Assembly (NCBI GenBank): GCA_015693905.1
Contig: CP065161.1
Coordinates: forward strand, 1,526,001 to 1,590,000
Length of the DNA: 64,000 bases
DNA from: Rhodobacterales bacterium HKCCA1288
GTDB taxonomy: Bacteria; Pseudomonadota; Alphaproteobacteria; Rhodobacterales; Rhodobacteraceae
Reading direction: 5' to 3'
Part shown: piece by piece, positions 36,787-45,632 of the stretch
Position numbering within the stretch: the stretch's first letter is position 1
Layout of the letters: every line of letters begins with the position of its first letter
Made by a program: the position numbers and the translations under genes
Notes under the pieces: generated by a model
Seen by the model: only the letters and a program-made list of their open reading frames with translations
What the model was told of the DNA's origin: nothing
Database searches by the model: none

Positions 36787-37278
36787 TTATCCGCCAAAGC
36801 TAGACATTTTTCCGCGATGAAAAACCAATGGATCACCCGCTCCCTGCCAAAAATGTCTGACCGCACCCACAATGAGTTTATGATCTCCACCATCCAAAAC
36901 TTGGCTAACGACACACTCAAAATGAGCCAAACTGCCATCAATACTCGGAGGCCATACCACAACCGATGGCCGAGATTTCACATTCGCAAACTTGTTGCGA
37001 CTTGGTTTCGCAAATTGCCAAGCAATCTCCTCTTGAGATGCCGATAGCACGTTCACAACAAATTCTTTCTGTTCTGCCAGCAAGCTCAGACTTGCTTGCG
37101 AATTTCCAAGCGAGAATACACAAAGAGGAGGATCCAAGCTTAAGGATGAAAAAGAATTGACCGTTACTCCAGTGGCTGATCCATCGTTGTCCAATAAGGT
37201 TACGACGCAAACTCCAGTAACAAACTCACCAAAGGTATTTCTCAGTCGCTTCGAGTGTGAGAGATCAGTATCAAGCAT
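36787..37278 (-). CDS. Flavin reductase-like FMN-binding protein
   Basis: 163 residues. Flavin reductase domain: FGEFVTGVCVVTLLDNDG, GVTVNSFSSLSLDPPLCVFS, and FVVNVLSASQEEIAWQFA. Supplies reduced FMN/FAD to a partner monooxygenase, most plausibly the LLM-type oxygenase at 40245-41351 encoded in the same cluster. Divergent from the LysR gene. Ends with KMSSFGG. An alternative is a stand-alone oxidoreductase using the same fold. Confidence 0.83.
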   Translation of the reverse strand: MLDTDLSHSKRLRNTFGEFVTGVCVVTLLDNDGSATGVTVNSFSSLSLDPPLCVFSLGNSQASLSLLAEQKEFVVNVLSASQEEIAWQFAKPSRNKFANVKSRPSVVVWPPSIDGSLAHFECVVSQVLDGGDHKLIVGAVRHFWQGAGDPLVFHRGKMSSFGG

Positions 37279-37343
37279 TTCCAGTACCTTTAGAGTTGAC
37301 CTATTCCTGCTTTAAGTTAGCGCTTCCAAAAATAAGTAAAAAT

Positions 37344-37366
37344 GATATTTTGTGATAAAAAATATC
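37344..37366. promoter_or_regulatory. Inverted repeat GATATTTT-N7-AAAATATC before LysR gene
   Basis: Eight-base arms, 21 bp before the LysR start and 66 bp from the divergent flavin reductase start; candidate site for the LysR protein. Confidence 0.4.
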
Positions 37367-37386
37367 AAAAAGAGAGATGCCAAAAA

Positions 37387-38331
37387 ATGCCAATCCCCAA
37401 AATCTCTATAAGAGCATTGAAAGCTTTAATCTCAGTTTACGAGGAACAGTCGTTCTCACGAGCCGCCGCTCGCGAGAATGCGACACAATCAGGCATGTCG
37501 ATGCAGATCAAAACATTAGAAGAGCGGCTTGAGGTGAAAGTTTTGGAACGCGCCAGAAACCAACTTAATCTGACCGCAGAGGGTCGCATTTTGTATGATG
37601 AAGGACGAAAAATAATAAAATCATTGGTAGAGGCAGAAGAAAAAATTTCTGCACAAGCAGACACGCTTCAGGGCTCTTTAAAAATTGGCATCATCCCAGC
37701 GCTCACAAGATCTGTCGTTCAAGCTGCATTAAGTCAGTTTAAAACTATTGCTCCTATGGTGGAGATTTCATTAGTAGAAGAATATTCAGGCAGCCTGATC
37801 AATCGAGTTGTGGCTGGAGAAATTGACTTTGCTATCGTCCCTGCAGGACCAGTCGGGCCAGGGCTGGATGCAGAGTATATCGCCCAAGACAACGAAATGC
37901 TATTGTGCAATTCTAAAATGTTTCCTGAATATTCGCATCTTTCAGCAGCACCACTTTCGAGCCTGAATAACAAAAAGTTGATAGTTCCATCGCATCAAAA
38001 TGTACGACGGGTCCAAATTGAAAAGCTACTTGATAGTTATCAAATCGAAGTGAGCGACCTGTTAGAAATGGATGGAATGCTCGCCACAATTGAGTTGGTC
38101 GCACAGTCTGATTGGGTTGCAATATTACCTTCAGCCATTTGTCATGCAGATTTAGATGGACGAATGCGAAAATCACTCAAAATCACTGAGCCGGCAATTC
38201 CGTTAGACTACATCATGGTCAAAAGGAATGATGCAACCTTCACATTACCAGCTCAAAAAATGGCTGAACAAATCAAATATCAAACAAAAAAAATCATTTC
38301 CGAATTCCAGGAAACTTCAAAGCTACATTAG
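37387..38331 (+). CDS. LysR-family transcriptional regulator (island)
   Basis: 314 residues. HTH part ISIRALKALISVYEEQSFSR and ATQSGMSMQIKTLEERLEVK; effector domain LKIGIIPALTRSVVQAALSQ and EIDFAIVPAGPVG. AT-rich codons. Probable regulator of the divergent flavin reductase and perhaps the HisD-like/SDR genes. ATG 37387 (MPIPKIS) chosen; an upstream in-frame start at 37342 would cross the inverted repeat. Confidence 0.88.
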   Translation: MPIPKISIRALKALISVYEEQSFSRAAARENATQSGMSMQIKTLEERLEVKVLERARNQLNLTAEGRILYDEGRKIIKSLVEAEEKISAQADTLQGSLKIGIIPALTRSVVQAALSQFKTIAPMVEISLVEEYSGSLINRVVAGEIDFAIVPAGPVGPGLDAEYIAQDNEMLLCNSKMFPEYSHLSAAPLSSLNNKKLIVPSHQNVRRVQIEKLLDSYQIEVSDLLEMDGMLATIELVAQSDWVAILPSAICHADLDGRMRKSLKITEPAIPLDYIMVKRNDATFTLPAQKMAEQIKYQTKKIISEFQETSKLH

Positions 38332-38399
38332 AGAAAACTTTGTGCAGGCTCTTGTTAGTTGTACGATGGTTTAATCATGATAAGCATCGAGGTGACATG

Positions 38400-39410
38400 A
38401 TGATAACTTGTGCAGTAGTAGGCTTTGGCTGGTGGGGTCAGCACATCTCGCGGATACTGAAAGATTTAGATGAAATCAAAATCGTATGTGTTGTAGAACC
38501 AGACGTCCAAAAACGTTCTGATATAGAAAGTTTAGGCCTCGAATACGAAAAAGAATATGCAGATGCTTTATCTAAATATTCCATAGACGCGGTCGTATTA
38601 ACGTCACCAAATGATAAACACGACGAGCAGATTGCACTAGCAGCGAACAAAGGCATCCATATCTATTGTGAGAAACCACTGTCTCTCACATCTACTGGCG
38701 CAAAACTTAGTATAGCTGCATGCAAGGAGAATAATGTTGTTTTAGCCATTGGTCATGAACGCAGGTTCGAGCCCGGCATCCAAATCATTAAGGAAATGAT
38801 CACAACTGGCCGGCTCGGCACGCTGATGCATGGCGAATTTGCATTTTCCCACCAAAAACTCGCAAGTCTACCGGCGACCAGCTGGCGCACTAAAAAACAG
38901 TATGCTCCAGCTGGTGCGATGACGCAGATGGGAATCCACTTGACGGACCTCATGATATGGTTCTTTGGGCCTGTAAAAACCGTTCACGCTATAACTGCAG
39001 ACCGCTCTTTAGGCTGGGAAACTGGAGACCTTACGAGCGTTCATTTTCAATTCGAAAGCGGAGCAACAGCAACGCTACAGGCCATTTTGAACACACCGAA
39101 TTACATACGCACATTCGTCAGCGGTACAGATGCGTGGGTCGAGGTTAAAAACTCGAGCCATCCAGACACACCAGGAGGTATAGTTTCAATACAAAAACTG
39201 GATAAGCATGGCACAAACACCGAAGAAAAATTGCAGTGGTCAGATGCAGTTCAAGCTAACCTACTCGCTTTCTTTCAAGCGATATTAGGCCATGCAGATT
39301 ACCCTTTCAGCCAATTTGAACTAATGCATAACATCGATGTGCTCGAAGCGATCATAAAATCAAGCGAGACTGAGACTTCTGTCAAGGTGCATGCCACTAA
39401 ATTAGAATGA
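38400..39410 (+). CDS. Gfo/Idh/MocA-family oxidoreductase
   Basis: About 336 residues. N-terminal Rossmann motif ITCAVVGFGWWGQHISRIL, VLTSPNDKHDEQIALAANKG, then the conserved CEKPLS (Lys-Pro) and GHERRFEPGIQ. Downstream the family His region QMGIHLTDLMIWFFGP. Acts on a cyclic polyol, sugar or similar with NAD(P). Lies 68 bp after the LysR gene on the same strand, so probably co-expressed. Two adjacent ATGs (38397, 38400) follow GAGGTGAC. Confidence 0.85.
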   Translation: MITCAVVGFGWWGQHISRILKDLDEIKIVCVVEPDVQKRSDIESLGLEYEKEYADALSKYSIDAVVLTSPNDKHDEQIALAANKGIHIYCEKPLSLTSTGAKLSIAACKENNVVLAIGHERRFEPGIQIIKEMITTGRLGTLMHGEFAFSHQKLASLPATSWRTKKQYAPAGAMTQMGIHLTDLMIWFFGPVKTVHAITADRSLGWETGDLTSVHFQFESGATATLQAILNTPNYIRTFVSGTDAWVEVKNSSHPDTPGGIVSIQKLDKHGTNTEEKLQWSDAVQANLLAFFQAILGHADYPFSQFELMHNIDVLEAIIKSSETETSVKVHATKLE

Positions 39411-39429
39411 TTTATTGGAATGTACTTGC

Positions 39430-40248
39430 CTAAATGTCTAAAAAATTTTTGATTGCCGCATTGAACAGCTCTGGCGCATTTATGTTTGCCACATGCGCCG
39501 CATCTCTAATCTTGACGTATGTCGCGTTAGGCGTCGCTCCGGCCATAGTAGACATTACCTCTGGTGAAGCGCCTTTGTCTTGATCACCACCAACGTAGAG
39601 AACTGGCACAGTTAATCGTGGCAAGTCTTTGAGATAATCAAGCTCTTTGAGAGCATAGCAACAACTCACATATCCTTCTGGATCGTTGGATAGCAGCATT
39701 TCTTTGATCTCGGCTACGCGGCTTGGATTTCGTTCGACCCAATCTGAGGTGAACCATGACTGTATTGTACCGTCCACTATGGCTTGAAGGCCACCATCTT
39801 GAACTTTAGCAATCCTATCGTCCCACATATTACGAAACACTTCTGGCGAGTCAGCACGTCCATCGGCACACACAATTTTACTGAAGCGCTCCGGGAGCTG
39901 AAGACCAAGACCAAGGCCAGTCATTCCTCCCATCGACAAGCCCATGAACACCGCTGACTCAATTTCAAAGTGATCTATCAGCTGCAGAACATCAAAACAC
40001 AAATCGTCAAATGTATAACGGCCAATTGGCGTCGAGCTACCCCCATGACCTCTGGTGTCATAACGCAATACGCGAAACTTTGACGACAGCAGCGGGATCT
40101 GATCATTCCACATATTCAGGTTTGCACCCAGTGAATTTGAAAGAATTATCCAATCACTGTTTTCTGCGCCATCAATACGGAAATTTATTTTCGACTTAGG
40201 CGTCTCAACAAACCCAGTTTCGACACAATATCTACCCGCCTCCATCAT
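39430..40248 (-). CDS. Alpha/beta hydrolase, 3-oxoadipate enol-lactonase-like
   Basis: 272 residues. Oxyanion region SNSLGANLNMWNDQIPLL, YDTRGHGGSS, nucleophile elbow GLSMGGMTGLGLG, Asp in YVGGDQDKG and His in DAAHVANINAP. The order and spacing match PcaD-type enol-lactonases. It overlaps the LLM monooxygenase gene by 4 bp (ATGA), so the hydrolase very probably acts on the ester, lactone or amide made by that oxygenase. Confidence 0.85.
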   Translation of the reverse strand: MMEAGRYCVETGFVETPKSKINFRIDGAENSDWIILSNSLGANLNMWNDQIPLLSSKFRVLRYDTRGHGGSSTPIGRYTFDDLCFDVLQLIDHFEIESAVFMGLSMGGMTGLGLGLQLPERFSKIVCADGRADSPEVFRNMWDDRIAKVQDGGLQAIVDGTIQSWFTSDWVERNPSRVAEIKEMLLSNDPEGYVSCCYALKELDYLKDLPRLTVPVLYVGGDQDKGASPEVMSTMAGATPNATYVKIRDAAHVANINAPELFNAAIKNFLDI

Positions 40249-41351
40249 TCTGCGGCCTTACTAGACCCGGCTTCGGCGGTATCCACTAGCGGTTTAACCT
40301 GCTCGGCTAGCAATCGCATAGAACGGCGCGATAACTCTAAATCGGCCCAATCCTTCCCTGCGTAAAGCAGAGTGCCAAATCTTCCAACCTGCTCACGAAA
40401 TTCGAGCAACTCGTCGGCCACTTTATCTGGCGTGCCCCAAATAACCAGCCTATCAAAAACACTTTGCAAAGTGACTTCATCATCCGGCTGGTCTTTGTAC
40501 TCTTTAAACAGGTTAATACGGCCGTGCTTCTTAAGTTTAGTGTATAGCTGCTTGTAATAGAAATAATATGGTCCGTTGGGATCCGTTGCATAGTTGCGAG
40601 CGGTGTCCAAATCATCTGCTACAAAAATACTCTTCGCAACGCGCCAATTTTTTAGATCTGCCACGCGCCCCACACGCTGGCAACCTTCAACGTACTTTGG
40701 CCAGTGACTAGCCACCCATTGCGGCATCAGAAAGTTTGCGCTTATGGGATCCCAACCACGTGCAGCTGCTTCGGTAACACCATTAGAAAATGGTGCAACT
40801 GCCGTCACAACGATTGGGGGGTGTGGCGTTTGGAGCGGCTTCGGCATAATACCTTGGCCTATCTCTGTCATAGAAGTCCGCTCTGTACTGATATTCCAAA
40901 AATCGCCAGTTATATTATATGGCGCCTCACTTTCCCAAATTTTCAGTACCATGTTGATACTTTCTAGGAACATAGCAGGGCGATCTTTATCCAGGTTACC
41001 GAACACTTCAGCATCAGAAGCTAGCCCCCCAGGAGAAATACCGAGATTGAACCTACCATCAAGCATGTGATCTAACATTGCCGCCTGCGCAGCAATAGCG
41101 GCAGGATGATTGTTCGGCATGTTGAAGGTGCCCGTTCCCAGGCGAATGTTTTTGGTTGCAGCCGCCAAATAGGCGACGAACGCTGCACAGCTGGTAATGT
41201 TTTCAGCGGCGTCGGTTACATGCTCTCCAACATATCCCTCAACAAAACCCAATTCATCGGCAAGCAGAAACGCCTCTCTATCTTCGGCAATTGACTGCCT
41301 CCAATCCTTGTCAATTGGGTGAATAGGCATAGTGAAAAAGCCAAGTTCCAT
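40245..41351 (-). CDS. LLM-class flavin-dependent monooxygenase (luciferase-like)
   Basis: About 368 residues, TIM-barrel bacterial-luciferase family: LGFFTMPIHPIDKDWRQS, LADELGFVEGYVGEHVTD, RLGTGTFNMPNNHPAAIAAQ, MLDGRFNLGISPGGLASD. Uses reduced flavin and O2 for Baeyer-Villiger or ring-opening oxidation; related enzymes open pyridine or pyrimidine rings (TgnB, RutA). The partner reductase is probably the gene at 36787-37278. The ATG at 41351 follows GGAG by 8 bp. Translationally coupled to the downstream hydrolase. Confidence 0.87.
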   Translation of the reverse strand: MELGFFTMPIHPIDKDWRQSIAEDREAFLLADELGFVEGYVGEHVTDAAENITSCAAFVAYLAAATKNIRLGTGTFNMPNNHPAAIAAQAAMLDHMLDGRFNLGISPGGLASDAEVFGNLDKDRPAMFLESINMVLKIWESEAPYNITGDFWNISTERTSMTEIGQGIMPKPLQTPHPPIVVTAVAPFSNGVTEAAARGWDPISANFLMPQWVASHWPKYVEGCQRVGRVADLKNWRVAKSIFVADDLDTARNYATDPNGPYYFYYKQLYTKLKKHGRINLFKEYKDQPDDEVTLQSVFDRLVIWGTPDKVADELLEFREQVGRFGTLLYAGKDWADLELSRRSMRLLAEQVKPLVDTAEAGSSKAAE

Positions 41352-41480
41352 CAACATCACTCCATGTCAGTGCAATCTACGTGTTTATTTTTTTATGAAA
41401 ATAGATCGCCATCCACGCCTCGGAAAATTATAATTTCAGCGGAGCTTCATCAAAAAAAATGATACTAGCGCTCCCCCCAG

Positions 41481-42797
41481 TCAGAGCATAACCCGCGGGA
41501 GCCACGTTGCTAAACTGGGGATAACAATAACAAGCACGGCAGCGACAAGAATTAGAACAAAATAAGGCGCCGATCCTTTGAAGATAGTCCCCAATGACAC
41601 AGTTTTGTCTGGTAGAGCCCCTTTGACAGTGTAGACGAGAAGCCCAAATGGAGGCGTTAACAAACCGGCTTCAATCACCAAGATACCAAAGATAGCAAAA
41701 GCTATTGGATTGAAGCCAAGAGCCATAGCCAGTGGAGCAAAGATAGGGACGGTTAACAGAATGATGGAAACACTATCTACCAACATCCCGAGAATAATCC
41801 AAATAACGGCCATTATCATCAAGATGATCCACGGGTCCGCACCCAAACCCAGGAAGATGGATTGAATGAAGTTAACGGCCCCGCCCATAGCCAAAAGGCG
41901 CGAATACATTTGAGCTGTAATAAGCAAAAACATTATCGGTGCAGTAGTGCGACCGGCCTGCAAGATTGCGTCCATCAGCTCAGCTTTTCTCATTCCCTTC
42001 ACCAGGCCGATTGCAAGAGCGCCGATAGCTCCAAAACCTGCGGCCTCGGTCGGCGTGAACAACCCAAGCCAAAGCCCACCAATGACCAAGAAAATAAGCC
42101 CAAGAATGCCTAGGCCCCCAATTAATTCTTGTTTGCGCTCTTCGGAGCTCAAAACTACCAAATCTTGGTTGGAGGAAGGTGCTACATGCGGCCTGAGCTT
42201 GGCGGCTGTTACCACATACCCGGAAAACAATAATGCCAATACAATACCGGGAATTATTCCGGCTATGAATAAAGCACCCACGCTCATTTCCGTTAGGATT
42301 GCCCAAACGATCAGTAAGATTGATGGAGGGATCAGCATTCCCAAGCACGCAGAACCAGCAACCGCCCCAACAGAAAAGGTGTCTTTGTAACCGAGCTTTT
42401 TCATTTCAGGGTATGCAATTCGAGAGAATGCGGCTGCAGCAGCAATCGAAACACCGGTGACCGCGGCGAACACAGTGTTACCGGCGATAGTTGCAATAGC
42501 GAGCCGTCCAGGTAGGCGTTTCAGTCCCCTGTCGCATATTCGATAGAGATCTCCCGCAGCGCCAGACCTCGAAATTATGTCCCCCATAAGCACAAATAGC
42601 GGGATTACGGCAAAGACATCTTTACGCACTGCCTCGTACGCCGTGTTGCCCATGATAGAAACAGCTGCCTCGAAGCTCCCGATCATTAGCCAAACGCCGA
42701 GGCCTGAACACAAAGCCAGTGCTATACCAATGTGCACCCCCATTACGATCAGGGTCACAAGCAGAGCAAGCATCCAAAGAACAATATCTGCACCCAT
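41481..42797 (-). CDS. TRAP transporter large permease (DctM family)
   Basis: 438 residues, about 12 helices. Family signatures: LCSGLGVWLMIGSFEAAVSI, FVLMGDIISRSGAAGDLYRI, GVSIAAAAAFSRIAYPEMKK, and IPPSILLIVWAILTEMSVGA. Sodium-driven uptake channel for an organic acid. 14 bp downstream of dctQ and 57% of the same operator-controlled region as dctP. Substrate unknown; the cluster suggests a ring carboxylate. Confidence 0.92.
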   Translation of the reverse strand: MGADIVLWMLALLVTLIVMGVHIGIALALCSGLGVWLMIGSFEAAVSIMGNTAYEAVRKDVFAVIPLFVLMGDIISRSGAAGDLYRICDRGLKRLPGRLAIATIAGNTVFAAVTGVSIAAAAAFSRIAYPEMKKLGYKDTFSVGAVAGSACLGMLIPPSILLIVWAILTEMSVGALFIAGIIPGIVLALLFSGYVVTAAKLRPHVAPSSNQDLVVLSSEERKQELIGGLGILGLIFLVIGGLWLGLFTPTEAAGFGAIGALAIGLVKGMRKAELMDAILQAGRTTAPIMFLLITAQMYSRLLAMGGAVNFIQSIFLGLGADPWIILMIMAVIWIILGMLVDSVSIILLTVPIFAPLAMALGFNPIAFAIFGILVIEAGLLTPPFGLLVYTVKGALPDKTVSLGTIFKGSAPYFVLILVAAVLVIVIPSLATWLPRVML

Positions 42798-42811
42798 GAG
42801 CCTTCAGCCCC

Positions 42812-43333
42812 TTATTCTTCTAGAGGTGGAAGCGCGCCAGGCGCCTCGGTCTCGTATTCCAGTTTGTTTTGCCAATCGAAGATTATCATTGAGAAATATG
42901 CCCAAGCCGCAAAGACAGATGTCGCAAGGACCACTCCACGAACCGGCCAAGTAGGCACTCGCAAAGCCCCCTCGCCCTCATATTCGCCAATCCGGTAGGC
43001 ATCCCAGAAGGATGGATACGTACTTTGAATAATCCCCAAAAAAACAACCAAACCGAGCAAGCAGGTAATGGTTCTCAAGATTTTTCGCCCCAGTGGCGGC
43101 AGCGCATCTGAAAAAATCGAAGTTCGGAGCATTGACCCGGAATATATCGCCAAAGGGATCTGCAGAAAGGCAATGGAAACAATAGAGTTCTGTAAAATCT
43201 CTTTGGTTCCGGGCAACGGTTGATTGAAGACGCTTCTACCCATCACATCAACAAAGATGAGCACTGCCAGGCCTATGACCCATATCGATGAGACCAGGTG
43301 AATTGCTTTCGCGACGGAAACCGACTTTAGCAT
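42812..43333 (-). CDS. TRAP transporter small permease (DctQ family)
   Basis: 173 residues with four helices. IWVIGLAVLIFVDVMGRSVF and PGTKEILQNSIVSIAFLQIP are DctQ-like; the tail is acidic and proline-rich. Partner of the DctM subunit. Divergent from dctP, with two copies of the shared palindrome in the 226-bp gap. Confidence 0.9.
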   Translation of the reverse strand: MLKSVSVAKAIHLVSSIWVIGLAVLIFVDVMGRSVFNQPLPGTKEILQNSIVSIAFLQIPLAIYSGSMLRTSIFSDALPPLGRKILRTITCLLGLVVFLGIIQSTYPSFWDAYRIGEYEGEGALRVPTWPVRGVVLATSVFAAWAYFSMIIFDWQNKLEYETEAPGALPPLEE

Positions 43334-43408
43334 CTAACCTGTACACCTCCCCTTGCACATCTCATTGGCGATAACGCTATCCAATTAAGAATTTGGGTCA
43401 AGAAATAA

Positions 43409-43424
43409 ATTAGCGAGCGATAAA
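43409..43424. promoter_or_regulatory. Shared 16-bp palindrome, copy 1 (dctQM/dctP)
   Basis: ATTAGCGA-GCGATAAA, a variant of the operator TTTAKCRA-YYGATAAA, 76 bp before dctQ. Confidence 0.55.
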
Positions 43425-43475
43425 TAATCTCAATGCTTGACGGACGAAGATTTCTGTATTGAACTTGGTTCTGTG

Positions 43476-43491
43476 TTTAGCAATCGATAAA
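43476..43491. promoter_or_regulatory. Shared 16-bp palindrome, copy 2 (dctQM/dctP)
   Basis: TTTAGCAA-TCGATAAA, 69 bp before dctP and 67 bp from copy 1 start to start. Confidence 0.6.
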
Positions 43492-43559
43492 TAAGGGCCA
43501 ATGAAGAACACTTCATCCAGCCTCTAATCAAGTCGATAGCGGACAAAAGGGAGGATAAA

Positions 43560-44636
43560 ATGCATCACAAACGACTATCAATTGCGAGCTTTTTGGCGGC
43601 TACAGTTTCAACTATTGCTGCAACTAGCGCAGTCGCTGAAACTTTTACACTGCGCATTGGAGCTGGGCACCCAAATGGCCCTGCTGCTTACGTGGCGGAT
43701 GTTGCGGACGTCTTTGTACCAGAGGTTGTTAGGCGGGTCGCAGAGGAAACAGATCATGAAATAGAGTTCGTGGAAGGTTATGGCGGTGCTATTGCTGGCG
43801 TCGCTGAAACGCTGGAAGCCGTTCAAAATGGCATTCTAGACATTGGAGCGTATTGTATTTGCTTTGAACCAGCAAAGCTGTTTTTGCACAACTTTCCCTA
43901 CTATGCGCCGTTCGGGCCTCAAGACTCTGTGGACGAAATGCGCGCAGTACGCGCCGTATATGACCAAGTGCCTTGGTTGACTGAACAATTTTCATCGGAA
44001 TATGGCCAAGAGCTTCTGGGGCTCCACGGCTGGGACAACTATCACCTAGGAACCACAGATCCTTGGGAGACCGCCGAAGATTTGCAGGGAGTAAAAATCG
44101 GCGGCGCAGGACCTAACTTGCCCTGGCTTGAATTTGCGGGTGCTATCCCCGTTCAATCATCCTTGCCAGACGGGTATTTGTCGCTTCAGACTGGTGTTTA
44201 CAATGGTTGGCTAATGTTCCCATCAGCCTACCTTGGTTTCAAATTTCACGAACCCGCACCCTACTATACGCTGATTGGCTTCGGAGCCATGGGCGTTAAC
44301 GCACTGACGATGAACGAACGGAGCATGGCAAGACTTCCAGAAGATGTACAAGCCATTATTCGAGAAGTTGGTCAGCTGTACGAAGAACGGGCTGGTGAAA
44401 CATTGAACGCGCGTCAAGCGTCAGGCATGGCTGGGCTGCGTGAAGCAGGAGCTACAATAACTGAGCTGTCTCAAGAAGCTCGTGCTGGTTGGGCTGCTTC
44501 TCTCGCATCTTTTCCATCGCAACAAGCGGCAGATGCAGACAGTCGCGGGATGCCAGGATCAGAAGTTATGGCGGCTTATCTCGAGGCAGTCGCCGCCACT
44601 GGTTACGAATGGCCATACGAGTACAGTCTGAACTAA
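43560..44636 (+). CDS. TRAP transporter solute-binding protein (DctP family)
   Basis: 358 residues. Sec signal peptide (KRLSIASFLAATVSTIAATS, cleavage near AVAE). Mature part begins FTLRIGAGHPNG; the ligand-arginine region of DctP proteins lies around DLQGVKIGGAGPNLPWLEF, and GFKFHEPAPYYTLIGFGAMG follows. Captures the substrate in the periplasm for the DctQM permease encoded divergently. Ends 9 bp before a strong terminator. Confidence 0.9.
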   Translation: MHHKRLSIASFLAATVSTIAATSAVAETFTLRIGAGHPNGPAAYVADVADVFVPEVVRRVAEETDHEIEFVEGYGGAIAGVAETLEAVQNGILDIGAYCICFEPAKLFLHNFPYYAPFGPQDSVDEMRAVRAVYDQVPWLTEQFSSEYGQELLGLHGWDNYHLGTTDPWETAEDLQGVKIGGAGPNLPWLEFAGAIPVQSSLPDGYLSLQTGVYNGWLMFPSAYLGFKFHEPAPYYTLIGFGAMGVNALTMNERSMARLPEDVQAIIREVGQLYEERAGETLNARQASGMAGLREAGATITELSQEARAGWAASLASFPSQQAADADSRGMPGSEVMAAYLEAVAATGYEWPYEYSLN

Positions 44637-44644
44637 ACTCTACA

Positions 44645-44668
44645 AAAAGGGGGCGAAAGCCCCCTTTT
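44645..44668 (+). terminator. Intrinsic terminator after dctP
   Basis: AAAAGGGGGC-GAAA-GCCCCCTTTT: a 10-bp stem with a GAAA tetraloop and T-run, 8 bp after the stop. Confidence 0.93.
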
Positions 44669-44710
44669 CTTTAATTACTAAGCCAATTATCCCAATATCG
44701 AGACGCGCAA

Positions 44711-45592
44711 ATGTTGAGCAACCGAATTCCGTACACTGCTATTGTTGATCGTCCAAAACTCTTTTTACCCAACAAGAAAAAAATGGCCGTTTGGGTTATC
44801 CTGAATGTAGAGCATTGGTCTATCGACAAACCTATGCCACGAACTGTACTACCACCACCAATGGGAAAACCGCTCATTCCTGATGTGCCGAACTGGTCTT
44901 GGCATGAGTACGGAATGCGGTCGGGCTTCTGGAGGCAATATCAAGCTTTAGTAACACGCAAAATCCCGACAACTCTAGCAATTAACGGAAATGTATGCGT
45001 TTCATATCCGAGAATTGCTTCTGCCGCGCTTGAAGCAGGTTGGGAATTCATGGGCCATGGATTTTTACAAGGGCCTATGCACAACTTAGAAGACCAAGAA
45101 AAAGAAATATGCAAAGCTCTCGACACCATAGAACAATTTTCTGGCACACGCCCCACTTCATGGGAAAGCCCCGGATTAACTGAAACCGCTGAAACCGTTG
45201 ATCTCTTGAGAAAGCACGGAGTTAAATACGTAGCAGACTGGGTTATTGATGACTTACCAGAAACCATTGATACGCCACATGGGACGATTACTACTATTCC
45301 GTACACAGTCGAAACAAACGACATAACAGTCTATGCGTTGCAAGCGCATCGTTCACCGGAATTTTTCGACCGCGGAAGAGATCAATTTGATCGACTTTAT
45401 GCTGAAGCGGAACATAACGCGCGAGTTATGGCAATTTCTATTCATCCATACATTACGGGCGTGCCCCATCGCATCAAGTACCTCGAAGCGTTACTAGATT
45501 ATATAGGAAGTCACGAAGAAGTTGAATGGATGACAGCCAGCCAAATTGGTGACTGGTACGGGAGCGAGTTAAAACGGCTTTCGGAAAAATAG
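44711..45592 (+). CDS. Polysaccharide-deacetylase-family hydrolase, PuuE-like
   Basis: 293 residues, NodB-fold. KMAVWVILNVEHWSIDKPMP, TTLAINGNVCVSYPRIASAA, LEAGWEFMGHGF with the conserved His, RPTSWESPGLTETAE and the late YITGVPHRI resemble the PuuE (allantoinase-like) branch, which hydrolyses cyclic amides or ureides rather than polysaccharide. In this cluster it may open or deacylate an N-containing ring product. Follows the dctP terminator, so has its own promoter; weak ribosome site. Confidence 0.75.
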   Translation: MLSNRIPYTAIVDRPKLFLPNKKKMAVWVILNVEHWSIDKPMPRTVLPPPMGKPLIPDVPNWSWHEYGMRSGFWRQYQALVTRKIPTTLAINGNVCVSYPRIASAALEAGWEFMGHGFLQGPMHNLEDQEKEICKALDTIEQFSGTRPTSWESPGLTETAETVDLLRKHGVKYVADWVIDDLPETIDTPHGTITTIPYTVETNDITVYALQAHRSPEFFDRGRDQFDRLYAEAEHNARVMAISIHPYITGVPHRIKYLEALLDYIGSHEEVEWMTASQIGDWYGSELKRLSEK

Positions 45593-45599
45593 TTTAAGC

Positions 45600-45628
45600 G
45601 GTTTGGGCCATTGGTCCTGGCCCAAACC
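45600..45628. terminator. Bidirectional hairpin between convergent genes
   Basis: GGTTTGGGCCA and TGGCCCAAACC form an 11-bp perfect stem around a 7-nt loop, 8 bp past the deacetylase stop and 4 bp before the Mo-hydroxylase stop. T-runs are weak on both sides. Confidence 0.6.
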
Positions 45629-45632
45629 AACA

